From: Paenibacillus azoreducens
GTDB lineage: Bacteria > Bacillota > Bacilli > Paenibacillales > Paenibacillaceae
NCBI RefSeq assembly: GCF_021654775.1
Contig: NZ_AP025343.1
Span: 62,001-126,000, forward strand
Reading direction: 5' to 3'
Length of the DNA: 64,000 bases
In this document: positions 44,439 to 55,640 of the stretch, piece by piece
Layout of the letters: every line of letters begins with the position of its first letter
Position numbering within the stretch: the first letter of the stretch is position 1
Program-made: the position numbers and the translations under genes
Notes under the pieces: model-generated
Database searches by the model: none
Told to the model about the DNA's origin: nothing
What the model saw: the letters and a program-made list of their open reading frames with translations, nothing else

Positions 44439-44525
44439 CTGAGTCCTCAAGCACAGATGACGCGTGCCGAGGTAACGGCGCTTATCGCAAGAATGCTCAA
44501 AACAACTAATCTGATCGACATGTAA
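44439..44525 (+). pseudogene. Remnant of an S-layer homology (SLH) domain
   Basis: A 28-codon open segment ends LSPQAQMTRAEVTALIARML and TTNLIDM before a stop. The TRAE(V/F)xxLIxR pattern is diagnostic for the second half of SLH domains, which bind cell-wall polysaccharide. No start or upstream SLH half remains, so this is the broken tail of a former surface protein next to the BTAD remnant. Confidence 0.6.
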
Positions 44526-44552
44526 ACAAGCGATCTACAATAGCTAACTTAG

Positions 44553-44597
44553 CCAAACAACCATCCCGGGTTTTGATCTCGCGGATGGTTGTTTTCT
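44553..44597. terminator. Hairpin directly before the c-di-AMP riboswitch
   Basis: AAACAACCATCC/GGATGGTTGTTT form a perfect 12-bp stem with a 16-base loop, followed by TCTC on the plus strand. It may end the remnant transcript or insulate the kimA leader. Confidence 0.65.
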
Positions 44598-44598
44598 C

Positions 44599-44747
44599 AA
44601 CGCCCAATGGGTAGGGAGAAACCGATTAGATCCACTCATCGTATGTTTGGAATTCAAATGATAAGAGGCGTGAATCACTTGATTATTCACTTTTTGAGTG
44701 TAGGGATACTTTCAATCCCGAATCCGTCAGCTAACCTCGTAAGCGTT
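44599..44747 (+). promoter_or_regulatory. c-di-AMP riboswitch (ydaO/yuaA class)
   Basis: The leader of kimA shows the conserved segments of the ydaO class: GGTAGGGAGAAACCGATT near 44610, GGCGTGAATC near 44668, GTAGGGATACTTTC near 44700 and GAATCCGTCAGCTAACCTCG near 44720, then GCGTT. AACGC at 44599 pairs with GCGTT at 44743 to close stem P1. A terminator hairpin follows at 44778-44815. In this class c-di-AMP favours termination and so lowers potassium uptake. The match to the class is strong; the exact tertiary fold was not modelled. Confidence 0.85.
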
Positions 44748-44777
44748 ATGAAAGAGGAATTTGTTGTGTGCTCATGA

Positions 44778-44815
44778 AAGCTACGGGAAAGTCCAACTTT
44801 CCTGTGGCTTTTTTG
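44778..44815 (+). terminator. Riboswitch terminator before kimA
   Basis: AAGCTACGGGAAAGT pairs with ACTTTCCTGTGGCTT through two G-T pairs and is followed by TTTTTGTG. It is the expression platform of the c-di-AMP riboswitch. Confidence 0.85.
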
Positions 44816-44894
44816 TGCCAAAATTGATTTTATGGGTAACAATAAGGGTACATCCATGGTTTCTTCAACTTAAACACTGGCGGTGACATAAACA

Positions 44895-46718
44895 ATGGCA
44901 GCATTGAAAAGGTTTCTTATTGGCCGGCCTCTAAAATCTAAAGAACTGGGAGAACAAAAATTAAATAAGAAAAAGGCATTAGCCGTACTTTCATCGGATG
45001 CGTTATCTTCCGTAGCCTACGGTCCGGAGCAGATCCTCTTAGTTCTGGTCACCGTCAGTACAGCGGCTTTCTGGTATTCGATCCCTATCGGGATTGGAGT
45101 GCTCATTTTATTAACGGCGTTGATTCTGTCATATCGGCAAATTATTTTTGCCTATCCACACGGCGGAGGAGCATATGTTGTGTCCAAGCAGAATCTGGGG
45201 ATTCTTCCTGGATTGGTAGCTGGAGGCTCTTTGTTGGTGGATTATATTTTAACAGTAGCGGTCAGTGTCTCGGCGGGGACGGATGCGATAACGTCAGCTT
45301 TTCCTGTGCTGCATGAGCATACGGTAGGGATTGCCGTAACATTTGTTATTCTGATTACCATTTTGAACCTGAGGGGTGTAACCGAGTCGGCATCCATCTT
45401 GGCCTATCCGGTTTACTTATTTGCATTTGCGCTGTTCATTTTGATCGGCGTAGGGCTGCACAATATCATGACCGGTCATGTTTCCCCCAATCTTCATACG
45501 CCAATAGGAACACCTGTAGCGGGCATCAGTTTATTTTTGCTGTTAAAAGCTTTTGCATCAGGCAGTTCGGCCTTGACAGGTGTTGAAGCAATATCCAATG
45601 CCATCCCGAACTTCAAAGATCCGGCCCCGAAAAATGCCGCCAGAACATTAATGGCGATGGGGGTTCTGCTAGCCCTGTTGTTTTCCGGTATCGTGTTTCT
45701 TGCCTATTATTTAGGGATTTCCCCGAATCCCCAGGAGACGGTGGTATCCCAGATCGCCAAGCAGACGTTTGGACGAAATTTTATGTACTTTTTCATCCAG
45801 GGAACAACCGCTCTGATCCTTGTCCTTGCCGCCAATACAGGTTACTCGGCCTTCCCGCTGCTTGCGGTTAATCTGGCGAAGGACCGGTTCATTCCTCGAA
45901 TGTTTACCGTAAGGGGCGACCGTCTTGGTTACTCCAACGGGATCATTATTCTTGGTTTGCTCTCGATCGTGCTGATAATCGCCTTCCACGGGCAAACGGA
46001 ACATTTGATTCCGCTGTATGCGGTAGGGGTATTCATTCCATTCACGCTGTCACAGACAGGCATGATGGTGAAATGGATTCGTGAGAAGCCTGCGGGCTGG
46101 GTGATGAAACTAATCATCAATACGATCGGCGCGCTGATCAGCTTTACGGTTTCAGTCATGTTCTTTGTAACGAAGTTTCCGCAAATCTGGCCGGTGCTGA
46201 TATTTTTACCGCTGATCGTTTATCTGTTTCATCGCATTAAGAAGCATTATGAAGCGGTGGGTGACCAGCTACGTTTGTCGACCTGCGAACCGGTGGTTCC
46301 GATTGAAGGGAATGTCGTTATTCTTCCCGTATCCGGCATCACGCATGTTGTCGAACGTTCCTTAAATTATGCGCAGTCTCTGTCAGCGGACCAGATTATT
46401 GCAGTCTACATTCCTTTTGAACGGGAAGAGGAGAACAGGTTTGAGGAAAAATGGAACAAGTGGCGCCCCGACGTCCGACTGGTCACATTGCCTTCACCTT
46501 ACAGGAGCATCATCCACCCGCTAAGTAAATTTATTGATACCGTTCACCGGAAAGCAAGCGAGTCAAATTATCAGGTGACGGTTATCATTCCCCAGTTTAT
46601 TCCTAAGCGCAGCTGGCAGAATTTGCTCCATAACCAGACAAGTTTAATGATTCGTACGTATTTGTTGTACCGTAAAGACGTGATTGTGACAACGGTACCG
46701 TATCATTTGAAGAAATAA
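44895..46718 (+). CDS. kimA: KimA-type potassium importer
   Basis: This 607-residue APC-family transporter is a close match to the KimA (YdaO) potassium uptake protein: same length, about twelve membrane helices in the first 440 residues, and a cytoplasmic C-terminal domain of about 160 residues. The N-terminus has the family block KKALAVLSSDALSSVAYGPEQ and helix 3 includes the substrate-site YPHGGGAYVVSKQNLG. The upstream c-di-AMP riboswitch, also found before B. subtilis kimA, is strong supporting context. The gene is monocistronic. KimA imports potassium with protons at low external potassium. Confidence 0.93.
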   Translation: MAALKRFLIGRPLKSKELGEQKLNKKKALAVLSSDALSSVAYGPEQILLVLVTVSTAAFWYSIPIGIGVLILLTALILSYRQIIFAYPHGGGAYVVSKQNLGILPGLVAGGSLLVDYILTVAVSVSAGTDAITSAFPVLHEHTVGIAVTFVILITILNLRGVTESASILAYPVYLFAFALFILIGVGLHNIMTGHVSPNLHTPIGTPVAGISLFLLLKAFASGSSALTGVEAISNAIPNFKDPAPKNAARTLMAMGVLLALLFSGIVFLAYYLGISPNPQETVVSQIAKQTFGRNFMYFFIQGTTALILVLAANTGYSAFPLLAVNLAKDRFIPRMFTVRGDRLGYSNGIIILGLLSIVLIIAFHGQTEHLIPLYAVGVFIPFTLSQTGMMVKWIREKPAGWVMKLIINTIGALISFTVSVMFFVTKFPQIWPVLIFLPLIVYLFHRIKKHYEAVGDQLRLSTCEPVVPIEGNVVILPVSGITHVVERSLNYAQSLSADQIIAVYIPFEREEENRFEEKWNKWRPDVRLVTLPSPYRSIIHPLSKFIDTVHRKASESNYQVTVIIPQFIPKRSWQNLLHNQTSLMIRTYLLYRKDVIVTTVPYHLKK

Positions 46719-46847
46719 GGAAAGGAAGTAAAACCACCATTAACATAATCCGTGATGAGGCGTTGTTGTAAATTGGTGTTTAGAGAATTATTTTCATGAT
46801 ATGATTGTGTAAGAGATTCTGCCGATAAGAGGAGCGGGTTGATTTCT

Positions 46848-47558
46848 ATGGACTTGGAAGCGCAAAGGGCTTGGAGTCAAAGCCATAAGGCACTAAATAA
46901 CATCATTTTAAAACCCCAAGAACATTCGCAAGCGATTCAATTATTTCTTTCTCTACATGCCTGGCTGCATTCTCCGGCCGTTGGAGACACAGACAAGCCA
47001 ACACTGGAAAATTTAGCGGTAGAACATTTGAATGAAACAACTTTCAGAAAGTATCCGGTAACCCTCCCGAATACCAAAAACTCGATAGCATGGCATCTAT
47101 GGCATATTACTCGCATTGAAGATATGACTATGAATATTTTGGTCGCGGATGGTCAACAAGTTCTTTATGCCGGAAATTGGTTTGACAAAATGAATACTGG
47201 ATTTTCCCATTCCGGTAATGAGATGAGCGGAGAGGATATTGCTGATCTAAGTTCAAGCATCCATTTTGAATCCTTATTGGCATATCGAACAGCCGTGGGT
47301 AAGCAAACACGACAAATCGTATCGGAGCTGGCACCAGGACAGTTCAAAGAAAAAGTTGAACCAGACAGGATCAAACGATTGTTTGATGAACATGCCATTA
47401 CGCAAGATGCGATATGGTTAGCCGAGTACTGGAGCAAGAAAACTATAGCCGGGCTCATGTTAATGCCTGCAACGAGACATATTTTTTTGCACCTGAAAAA
47501 ATGCGTACATATAAAGGATAAACTCAATAAACCATTAAAGAATCCGCTTCAAAGTTAA
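46848..47558 (+). CDS. DinB-family (DfsB-like) protein
   Basis: This protein of about 236 residues is a DinB-type four-helix bundle with metal histidines visible in IAWHLWHITRIED near residue 85 and RHIFLHL near residue 210. Relatives are thiol-transferases (bacillithiol-dependent) or DNA-damage-induced proteins, and the specific activity is open. The ATG at 46848 is preceded by AGAGGAG at a long spacing; a TTG at 46839 is a better-spaced alternative. It is followed by a bidirectional terminator. Confidence 0.78.
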   Translation: MDLEAQRAWSQSHKALNNIILKPQEHSQAIQLFLSLHAWLHSPAVGDTDKPTLENLAVEHLNETTFRKYPVTLPNTKNSIAWHLWHITRIEDMTMNILVADGQQVLYAGNWFDKMNTGFSHSGNEMSGEDIADLSSSIHFESLLAYRTAVGKQTRQIVSELAPGQFKEKVEPDRIKRLFDEHAITQDAIWLAEYWSKKTIAGLMLMPATRHIFLHLKKCVHIKDKLNKPLKNPLQS

Positions 47559-47596
47559 GGAGTCCCTGATCTCAAGTCGGTTTCCCTAGTAAAATA

Positions 47597-47639
47597 GAAA
47601 AAGCCTGATTGCTTCAGTACAAGCAAATCGGGCTTTTTA
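47597..47639. terminator. Bidirectional intrinsic terminator
   Basis: AAAAGCCTGATTGCTT pairs with AAGCAAATCGGGCTTTT with T-tracts on both sides. It ends the DinB gene and the convergent hybrid-kinase gene. Confidence 0.85.
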
Positions 47640-47689
47640 TCATTGATTAAATCGTGCGGCCAGGGCACATCTTCACAAGGCGGATCCCG

Positions 47690-50600
47690 CTATGATGACG
47701 GCTTTGTTTTTGGAATGGTAAACGAAACCGAGGTTCCGAGGCCCAATTCGCTTTCAATCTTCAGACCGCTGCCGCAAAATTGCATTAAGCGCCGATGGGT
47801 GTTAAATAAACCGATTCCCGCGCGTTTATCCGTTTGTTTGTCCAAGATATGCTTCAATGTATCTTCATGAATTCCCACACCGTTATCGGAAACGCGTATT
47901 TCGACAAATTGGCCAAAATCGGTAATTCGTATGCGTACTTCGCCGCCCACGCTGCGCTTCATAATGCCGTGAGAGACCGCATTTTCCACCAACGGCTGAA
48001 TGGTCAGGGGAGGAATGCGGATATTCATGGCGTCCACGTTATCATCGATTTCCCACACAGTCTGAAGTCTGTCTTCAAACCGTTCTTTTTGGATGAAAAA
48101 GTAGGAACGAATCAGTTTGAGCTCACGGTCAAGCGGGGCTGCCTGATCGAAATTTGGAAGATCGATGCCAAGCCTGAAATAATTGGTCAGCTCCTCGATG
48201 ACGTCGTCCATTTTATCGGTGTCGATCCTGCTTAGGGCAGATACTGCCGTAAAGGTATTGTTCAGGAAATGCGGTTGAATTTGAGCGTGCAGCAACGCTG
48301 CTTCCATTCGCAGCCGTTCGTTTACCGACTTTTTCAGATGGGTCAGCGATTGAACCCTCGTCTTCAGCTCTGTCGCATTCATCGGTTTGGTAACATAGTC
48401 ATTGGCGCCTGAACGGAATCCGGCCTCAATGTCTTTTTCCCGATTGCTTGCTGTTAGAAGAAGTATGGGGAGCTCGGCGATGGAGAAACGTTCGCGAATC
48501 CGCGCAGTCAGTTCATAACCGGACATGGCCGGCATGATCACATCGGAAATGATCAGATCCCATTCGCCTGAACCCAGGAGCTTGAGCGCTTCCTCACCGC
48601 TAAAGGCCGTGGATATTTCATAATGTTCCTCCGCAAAAATCGTTCTGAGCACATTCAGATTGACGGGATCGTCATCGACAGCCAGCAACCGAATCCGGTC
48701 CGAGGATGGGGTATAAGTTCCATCATGCACAGGCATCCGGGCATCTTCGGTCCTGCCGTCTTCAGACACAGCATCAGCCGCTGCTATCAGCGGTATGGCC
48801 GACTCTTCGGCAGCCCGGTCTGCGGTGATCTTTAAAGTAAAGGTGAATTCGGAACCCTCATTTGGCTTTGAGCGAACGGTCAATGTTCCCCCGTGCATTT
48901 CGACAAGTTTTTTGCAGATGCTGAGGCCAAGTCCGAATCCGCCCCTGAGTGCATCCTGCGATGACGCAGCCTGCTCGTAGGGTTCGAAAATTCTCTTCAT
49001 GGTATCCGTATCCATCCCGATGCCCCTGTCTGTTACCGATACGCTTGCCCATCCATCGTGAATGTCAGCATCCACAGTAATCTCGCCGGCATTGGAGTAT
49101 TTTACGGCGTTATGCAAAAGATTAAACAGGATTTGGTTCAGTCTGTTCTCGTCGGCATAAACAAGCGGGAAAGCAGCAGGTACGCGGTTGTTCAGCAGGA
49201 TCGCTTTGCCTTCTGTCATGAAGCGGAGCATATCGATCACGCTTGAAGCCACGCCATGTAAGGATACGCCGGTAAAATGCAGGCTGATCCGGTTTTCCTT
49301 TAACCTTGCCATATCCAGCAGATCATTCAGCGTATAAGACATGCGGCGACCGACCTCGACAAGCATTCGCAGGTCATTGGCGCTTTGCTTTCCGAGTTTA
49401 TGCCGCTCTCTTTCCGAGAGGGCATGCGAAATATTAATCATGCCATGCAGCGGATTCCGCAGTTCATGAGCGACGGTAGAGAGAAATTCATCTTTTTGCT
49501 TATCCGCTTGCTGAAGCGCCTCCGCCAATTGACGCGTTGCCTCGGACATCCGAAAATAGCGCTTGGACCAAAAAACCGACAGGCAAATCATCGCAATAAT
49601 GAGATCGAACGGATAAGAAATCATTTCGATATGCAGGTAATTAAGCACAAGGAGCCAGATCATACTGCTGAATGCGGCAATCGCAGCCAGGAGCAAGAAA
49701 ATATTATCGGCATCGATTTTCGCCGTCGACCGGAACATCATCAACGCCAAGCAAAGGCAAGGGACAAGCATCAAAACCAGATATACTTCCTGTAAAAGCA
49801 GTGCAGCGTGTAACGGCAGGAGCAGGACGGATAGAACCGCAATGCCGCACAGCAGCTCATATGCCCGTGCAGCCCTGCGCCGCAGTGCTGATGGCAGCTT
49901 GTCTTTAATTAACTGATGTACGAAATAGCCGCCGGATAGCGCAACGAGATTTTCTATTTTTGAGCCCCATCCAAAAGGGAGCGGAATCCAGGTTTGCAGC
50001 AATCTTTCCCCGTCCAGCAGCGTTGCGAGAATAACGCATACAACCATCAGGGAGTAGTAGATCAGCCTTCGATCCCTGCCGCCCACCAGATATATGATAA
50101 TGCCGTACAGAACGTGAATCGCATAAACGACGCAAGCAATCCAGATCATGTTCGTTGAAAAGGTCAGGTCTTTCCTCAGGGTGTCCTCAGGCCCGAATTT
50201 CATTGAGCGGACAATCCCGCCATTGCGGGAGTTATCGAAATTCGAAGCCTGGATAACGAGTTCGATCTCACCTTTGTTCTCGTTCCCTAAATCGAAGTAC
50301 GTCGTATATGGGACATCGAGCGGGATGTAACCATCTTTATTGTCCGCGGGCTGGCCGGAATGACCGAGAAGCTGCCCGTTTATATATACCTCCGATGAGC
50401 TTTTAGTACTCGAAATGTGAATGCCGTAAGCATTCCCTTGGTCCGGATCGACCAGGATCCTCAGCCGGTAAGTGCCGAAGCCGTATTTGTCTCCGCCATT
50501 GGTCCCATCTTCAAGCTTCCAATTACCAGGCACCTGAATCCATCTGCTCGGGGATTCGTTATCGGGTTGGCGTGTCCCGTCGTGAAACTGAAAGCTGCCC

Positions 50601-50812
50601 GGATAAAACTGCCATTCACCGTTTAGGGGAATGGAATGTTTGGTTAGAGAATCCCAGCCGCGCAAGTCTAATACGCCTTTGGTCGCAACCGGATAGTGCG
50701 AAGCCGAATTATAGAGAAGCCACAAACAACGGAAACCCGTCAATACCGCCAAAAATATCGTTGTGATAATCCATATTTTCCTTTTTGCCATCATAGCTAT
50801 ATAATTCGACAT
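47690..50812 (-). CDS. 7TMR-DISM hybrid kinase with HisKA, receiver and LytS-type kinase modules
   Basis: This 1040-residue membrane protein starts with a helix, an outside DISM domain (VLDLRGWDS and IPLNGEWQFYPGSF), and a 7TM region (about 210-430). It continues as HisKA with the H box AHELRNPLHGM near residue 451, an HATPase with NLLHNAVKYSNAG and GGFGLGLSICKKLVEMHG, a receiver (LLAVDDDPVNLNVL, DVIMPAMSGYE near residue 759, KP-type NDYVTKPMN), and a LytS-type kinase with QIQPHFLNNTFTA near residue 844 and NGVGI. Two kinase modules in one chain is unusual. No separate response regulator lies next to it. A close paralogue is at 60765-63932. Confidence 0.9.
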   Translation of the reverse strand: MSNYIAMMAKRKIWIITTIFLAVLTGFRCLWLLYNSASHYPVATKGVLDLRGWDSLTKHSIPLNGEWQFYPGSFQFHDGTRQPDNESPSRWIQVPGNWKLEDGTNGGDKYGFGTYRLRILVDPDQGNAYGIHISSTKSSSEVYINGQLLGHSGQPADNKDGYIPLDVPYTTYFDLGNENKGEIELVIQASNFDNSRNGGIVRSMKFGPEDTLRKDLTFSTNMIWIACVVYAIHVLYGIIIYLVGGRDRRLIYYSLMVVCVILATLLDGERLLQTWIPLPFGWGSKIENLVALSGGYFVHQLIKDKLPSALRRRAARAYELLCGIAVLSVLLLPLHAALLLQEVYLVLMLVPCLCLALMMFRSTAKIDADNIFLLLAAIAAFSSMIWLLVLNYLHIEMISYPFDLIIAMICLSVFWSKRYFRMSEATRQLAEALQQADKQKDEFLSTVAHELRNPLHGMINISHALSERERHKLGKQSANDLRMLVEVGRRMSYTLNDLLDMARLKENRISLHFTGVSLHGVASSVIDMLRFMTEGKAILLNNRVPAAFPLVYADENRLNQILFNLLHNAVKYSNAGEITVDADIHDGWASVSVTDRGIGMDTDTMKRIFEPYEQAASSQDALRGGFGLGLSICKKLVEMHGGTLTVRSKPNEGSEFTFTLKITADRAAEESAIPLIAAADAVSEDGRTEDARMPVHDGTYTPSSDRIRLLAVDDDPVNLNVLRTIFAEEHYEISTAFSGEEALKLLGSGEWDLIISDVIMPAMSGYELTARIRERFSIAELPILLLTASNREKDIEAGFRSGANDYVTKPMNATELKTRVQSLTHLKKSVNERLRMEAALLHAQIQPHFLNNTFTAVSALSRIDTDKMDDVIEELTNYFRLGIDLPNFDQAAPLDRELKLIRSYFFIQKERFEDRLQTVWEIDDNVDAMNIRIPPLTIQPLVENAVSHGIMKRSVGGEVRIRITDFGQFVEIRVSDNGVGIHEDTLKHILDKQTDKRAGIGLFNTHRRLMQFCGSGLKIESELGLGTSVSFTIPKTKPSS

Positions 50813-50987
50813 CTTTTTCCATATCCCTCTAAAGACACACGTAAAATATGATTTGAAACATCATATTTATGAATATTATGCGACATTAGACAGGGTGGCA
50901 AGGTTGTTTGCAAGGTTTGCCCTGCTGGAGAGTCCCGTCCCGGAAATGGTATAATCTCCAAAAGGGTTATTTTGGGAGGCTTAAAAC

Positions 50988-51983
50988 ATGCAGGATGAAC
51001 TTTTGGCAAAGCTGGACCGGTGGCATGAAGAGGATCAATTCGATGAAATCGTGGAAGCAATCACAGAGATTCCCGATGAGGACAGAGATTATGTGCTGGT
51101 CAGCCATTTAGGCAGGGCGTTAAATAATCTCGAACGTTACGAAGAGGCGGTGGAACAGTTTTTAACCGTTGCGGAAGAGGGCAAGGATGACCCGCTTTGG
51201 CATTACCGCATAGGCACATCGTACTATTATTTGGATCAATATGACGATGCCCGGAGAGAGTTTGAAATCGTAAATCAATTAGACCCTGAAGATGAGGATG
51301 CCTTGGAATTCCTGGAATGGATTGAGAGCAAAACCGCTCAAGATTCAATTGAAGAGTCCGAGGAGCATGAGGAGTCCAGTGCGGAGCCGAATGCTGAATC
51401 GAACGCCGAGTCTAATACTGAAAAGAACGCTAAGGTGGATGCAGGACCAAGACCCGAGATAAACGTCGATTCCGATTTCGTGAACTTTTGGGATGACAGC
51501 GAAGAGGCGTTTGAAAAATATATTTTGAATCCGGCTACGGATGAGCAGATTGCTGCCGTGGAAGAACGGCTCGTCTTCAGGCTGCCTGCTTTTTATATTC
51601 ATATGATGAAATTACATAATGGCGGAATTCCCCAAAACAGATGTTTTCCTTTGAAGGAGACCGTTTCTGGCGGAAAAGATCATATTACCATCTCAGGTAT
51701 TTTGGGCATTGGTCGGGAAAAGAAACATTCGCTGTGTGGGGAATCGGGCAGCTGGCCAACCATTGAAAATGGCGGTTATCCGGAATTTGGCGTGATGTTC
51801 TGTGATACTCCTTCCGAATCCGGAATCGTTATGTTAGATTATCGTCCATCCGGAAATGACGGCGAACCAGAGGTCGTTTACGTGGATAAAGAAAATAACT
51901 ACAAGGTCACCAAGCTGGCCGACAATTTCGAGGCTTTTATTCGCGGATTGGTGCATGAGAATTCCTACGGTGCCGGAGAGTAG
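50988..51983 (+). CDS. TPR and SMI1/KNR4-domain protein
   Basis: This 331-residue protein has three to four TPR-like helices in the first 110 residues (ALNNLERYEEAVEQFLTVAE and SYYYLDQYDDARREFEIVNQ). An acidic linker follows (EESEEHEESS, about 118-165), then a SMI1/KNR4 domain (about 180-325) with the motif RLVFRLPAFYIHMMKLHNGG. SMI1/KNR4 proteins in bacteria are often toxin-immunity proteins. No partner toxin is adjacent. A GGGAGG ribosome binding site precedes the ATG. It is divergent from the hybrid kinase gene. Confidence 0.82.
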   Translation: MQDELLAKLDRWHEEDQFDEIVEAITEIPDEDRDYVLVSHLGRALNNLERYEEAVEQFLTVAEEGKDDPLWHYRIGTSYYYLDQYDDARREFEIVNQLDPEDEDALEFLEWIESKTAQDSIEESEEHEESSAEPNAESNAESNTEKNAKVDAGPRPEINVDSDFVNFWDDSEEAFEKYILNPATDEQIAAVEERLVFRLPAFYIHMMKLHNGGIPQNRCFPLKETVSGGKDHITISGILGIGREKKHSLCGESGSWPTIENGGYPEFGVMFCDTPSESGIVMLDYRPSGNDGEPEVVYVDKENNYKVTKLADNFEAFIRGLVHENSYGAGE

Positions 51984-52077
51984 GATCGTTATATCCCGGA
52001 TACGAAATGAGAAGAACATGGAAATATCCAGTGTTTTAAAAACGGAATAGAAGCTTACGGTGTAACGAAAAAGGGCA

Positions 52078-52107
52078 AGCTCTTCCTCAACAGGAAGGGC
52101 TTTTTTC
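52078..52107 (+). terminator. Intrinsic terminator of the TPR-SMI1 gene
   Basis: AGCTCTTCCT/AGGAAGGGCT with a CAAC loop, followed by TTTTTCTATTTC. Confidence 0.85.
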
Positions 52108-52170
52108 TATTTCTGAATAAAAGCTCCATGGAATTTTTCAAACAAGCGATCTGCAGTATAAAAAAATGGA

Positions 52171-52219
52171 TTGAATTTATTGTAACTACTAGTTATAATA
52201 CAAGACATAACAAATAAAA
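52171..52219 (+). promoter_or_regulatory. Promoter and probable FrlR operator of frlC
   Basis: TTGAAT (52171-52176) and TATAAT (52194-52199) are 17 bases apart. From 52197 to 52219 runs a 23-bp motif, overlapping the -10 box, that recurs with one mismatch at 54495-54517 in front of frlB. It contains TACAAGACATAACAAATAAA. A half-site pair GTTAT...ATAAC lies around it. The repeat in two promoters of the same operon marks it as the likely GntR-type FrlR site. Confidence 0.75.
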
Positions 52220-52246
52220 ACGCTTACAAGAAGAGGAGGTGAAGCA

Positions 52247-54434
<2,188 letters not shown>

Positions 54435-54468
54435 CGGATGGTCCTACAGAGATAGGCCAAAAAATCAA

Positions 54469-54517
54469 TTGTAAATATTATTATGTTTGAATACAATACA
54501 AGATATAACAAATAAAA
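54469..54517 (+). promoter_or_regulatory. Internal promoter and probable FrlR operator before frlB
   Basis: TTGTAA (54469-54474) and TACAAT (54492-54497) are 17 bases apart. The 23-bp motif at 54495-54517 equals the one at 52197-52219 except for one C/T change, and sits at the same place relative to the -10 box. A second regulated promoter would let frlBDR be made without frlCA. Confidence 0.75.
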
Positions 54518-54563
54518 TAGGGATATATTGGAGATTAATCTCCGGTATAGGGAGGAAACGCAG

Positions 54564-55577
54564 ATGCTAAAATTTGATGAAGAGTTGTTTCTTAAACTGG
54601 TGGAAAAAGAAGGTCTGGCCTTTAGAGGACAAATTGAAGATATTGTGGATGGAATCGCCAAAAAAGGGTACAGCAATATTTTTCTGATTGGTGCGGGCGG
54701 CACGATTGCCATGATGTATCCGTATGAATATATTTTAAAGTCGAATTCCACCATCGATGTACATGCCGAGATCGCCGCTGAATTCATGGTCATGAACAAT
54801 AAACATTTCAATAAAGATTCGGTTTGCATCTTCACCTCCGTGTCCGGAACGACGCAAGAAACGGTGGCCGCGGCACAATTTTGCAAAGAACGGGGAGCGA
54901 CGACATTTGCGCTGGTGGCCGAACCGGATACCCCGTTAACCCAAATAGTGGATCATTGCATAACGACCGGCTCCGAAAAACACTCGTTCGACACTTTCTT
55001 TATGCTGCTGTATATGGTCATTTTCCGTTTCATGTATAACAACGATGAATTTCCTCAATATGAACAATTTGCGAAGGAAGTTTCTTTACTGCCGCGCGCC
55101 ATTCTGGACGCCGTCAAATCCTTTGACAAGCAGGCGGAGGCTTTTGCCGTCAAGCATAAAGATACTGATTACCACATGATGGTCGGCTCCGGCAACCTAT
55201 GGGGGAATACGTACTCCTACGCCATGTGCATATTGGAGGAAATGCAGTGGATACATGCCAAGTCGATCCATGCGGCGGAGTTTTTCCATGGCACGCTTGA
55301 GCTTGTTGTTGAAGATACCAGTGTCATTTTATTAAAAGGTGAAGATGAAACCAGACCGCTGATGGACCGCGTGGAGAGATTTGCCGAAAAGATTACGAAG
55401 CAGCTTACTGTGATCGATACCAAAGACTTCGAGATGAAAGGCATCAGCGAGGAATTCAGAAAACACTTTGCCGTAAGCATCAACTGGTCGGTATTAAGCC
55501 GCATCAGCGTCTATCTGGAACGTGAAAGAAACCATCCGTTAACGCTCAGAAGATACTATCGTCAAATGGAATATTAA
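54564..55577 (+). CDS. frlB: Fructoselysine 6-phosphate deglycase
   Basis: This protein of about 337 residues is a SIS-domain (sugar isomerase) protein with two SIS repeats. The first has IFLIGAGGTIAMMYPYEYIL and SVSGTTQETVAAAQF. The second has a GNLWGNTYSYAMCILEEMQW segment and the AEFFHGTLELVVEDT active-site glutamate/histidine block. FrlB splits fructoselysine 6-phosphate into lysine and glucose 6-phosphate. Length matches E. coli FrlB. I chose the ATG at 54564 after GGGAGGAAACG; the longer frame overlaps the promoter motif. Confidence 0.88.
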   Translation: MLKFDEELFLKLVEKEGLAFRGQIEDIVDGIAKKGYSNIFLIGAGGTIAMMYPYEYILKSNSTIDVHAEIAAEFMVMNNKHFNKDSVCIFTSVSGTTQETVAAAQFCKERGATTFALVAEPDTPLTQIVDHCITTGSEKHSFDTFFMLLYMVIFRFMYNNDEFPQYEQFAKEVSLLPRAILDAVKSFDKQAEAFAVKHKDTDYHMMVGSGNLWGNTYSYAMCILEEMQWIHAKSIHAAEFFHGTLELVVEDTSVILLKGEDETRPLMDRVERFAEKITKQLTVIDTKDFEMKGISEEFRKHFAVSINWSVLSRISVYLERERNHPLTLRRYYRQMEY

Positions 55578-55640
55578 GATAATGGACGGCACTACTTTAG
55601 GTAGTGCTTGTTCTTTCGAATCAGGAAAGGCGGTGGAAGG

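Noticed and set aside
44589..44777. A 62-codon frame in the kimA leader
   Set aside because: It lies entirely in the c-di-AMP riboswitch and has no ribosome binding site.
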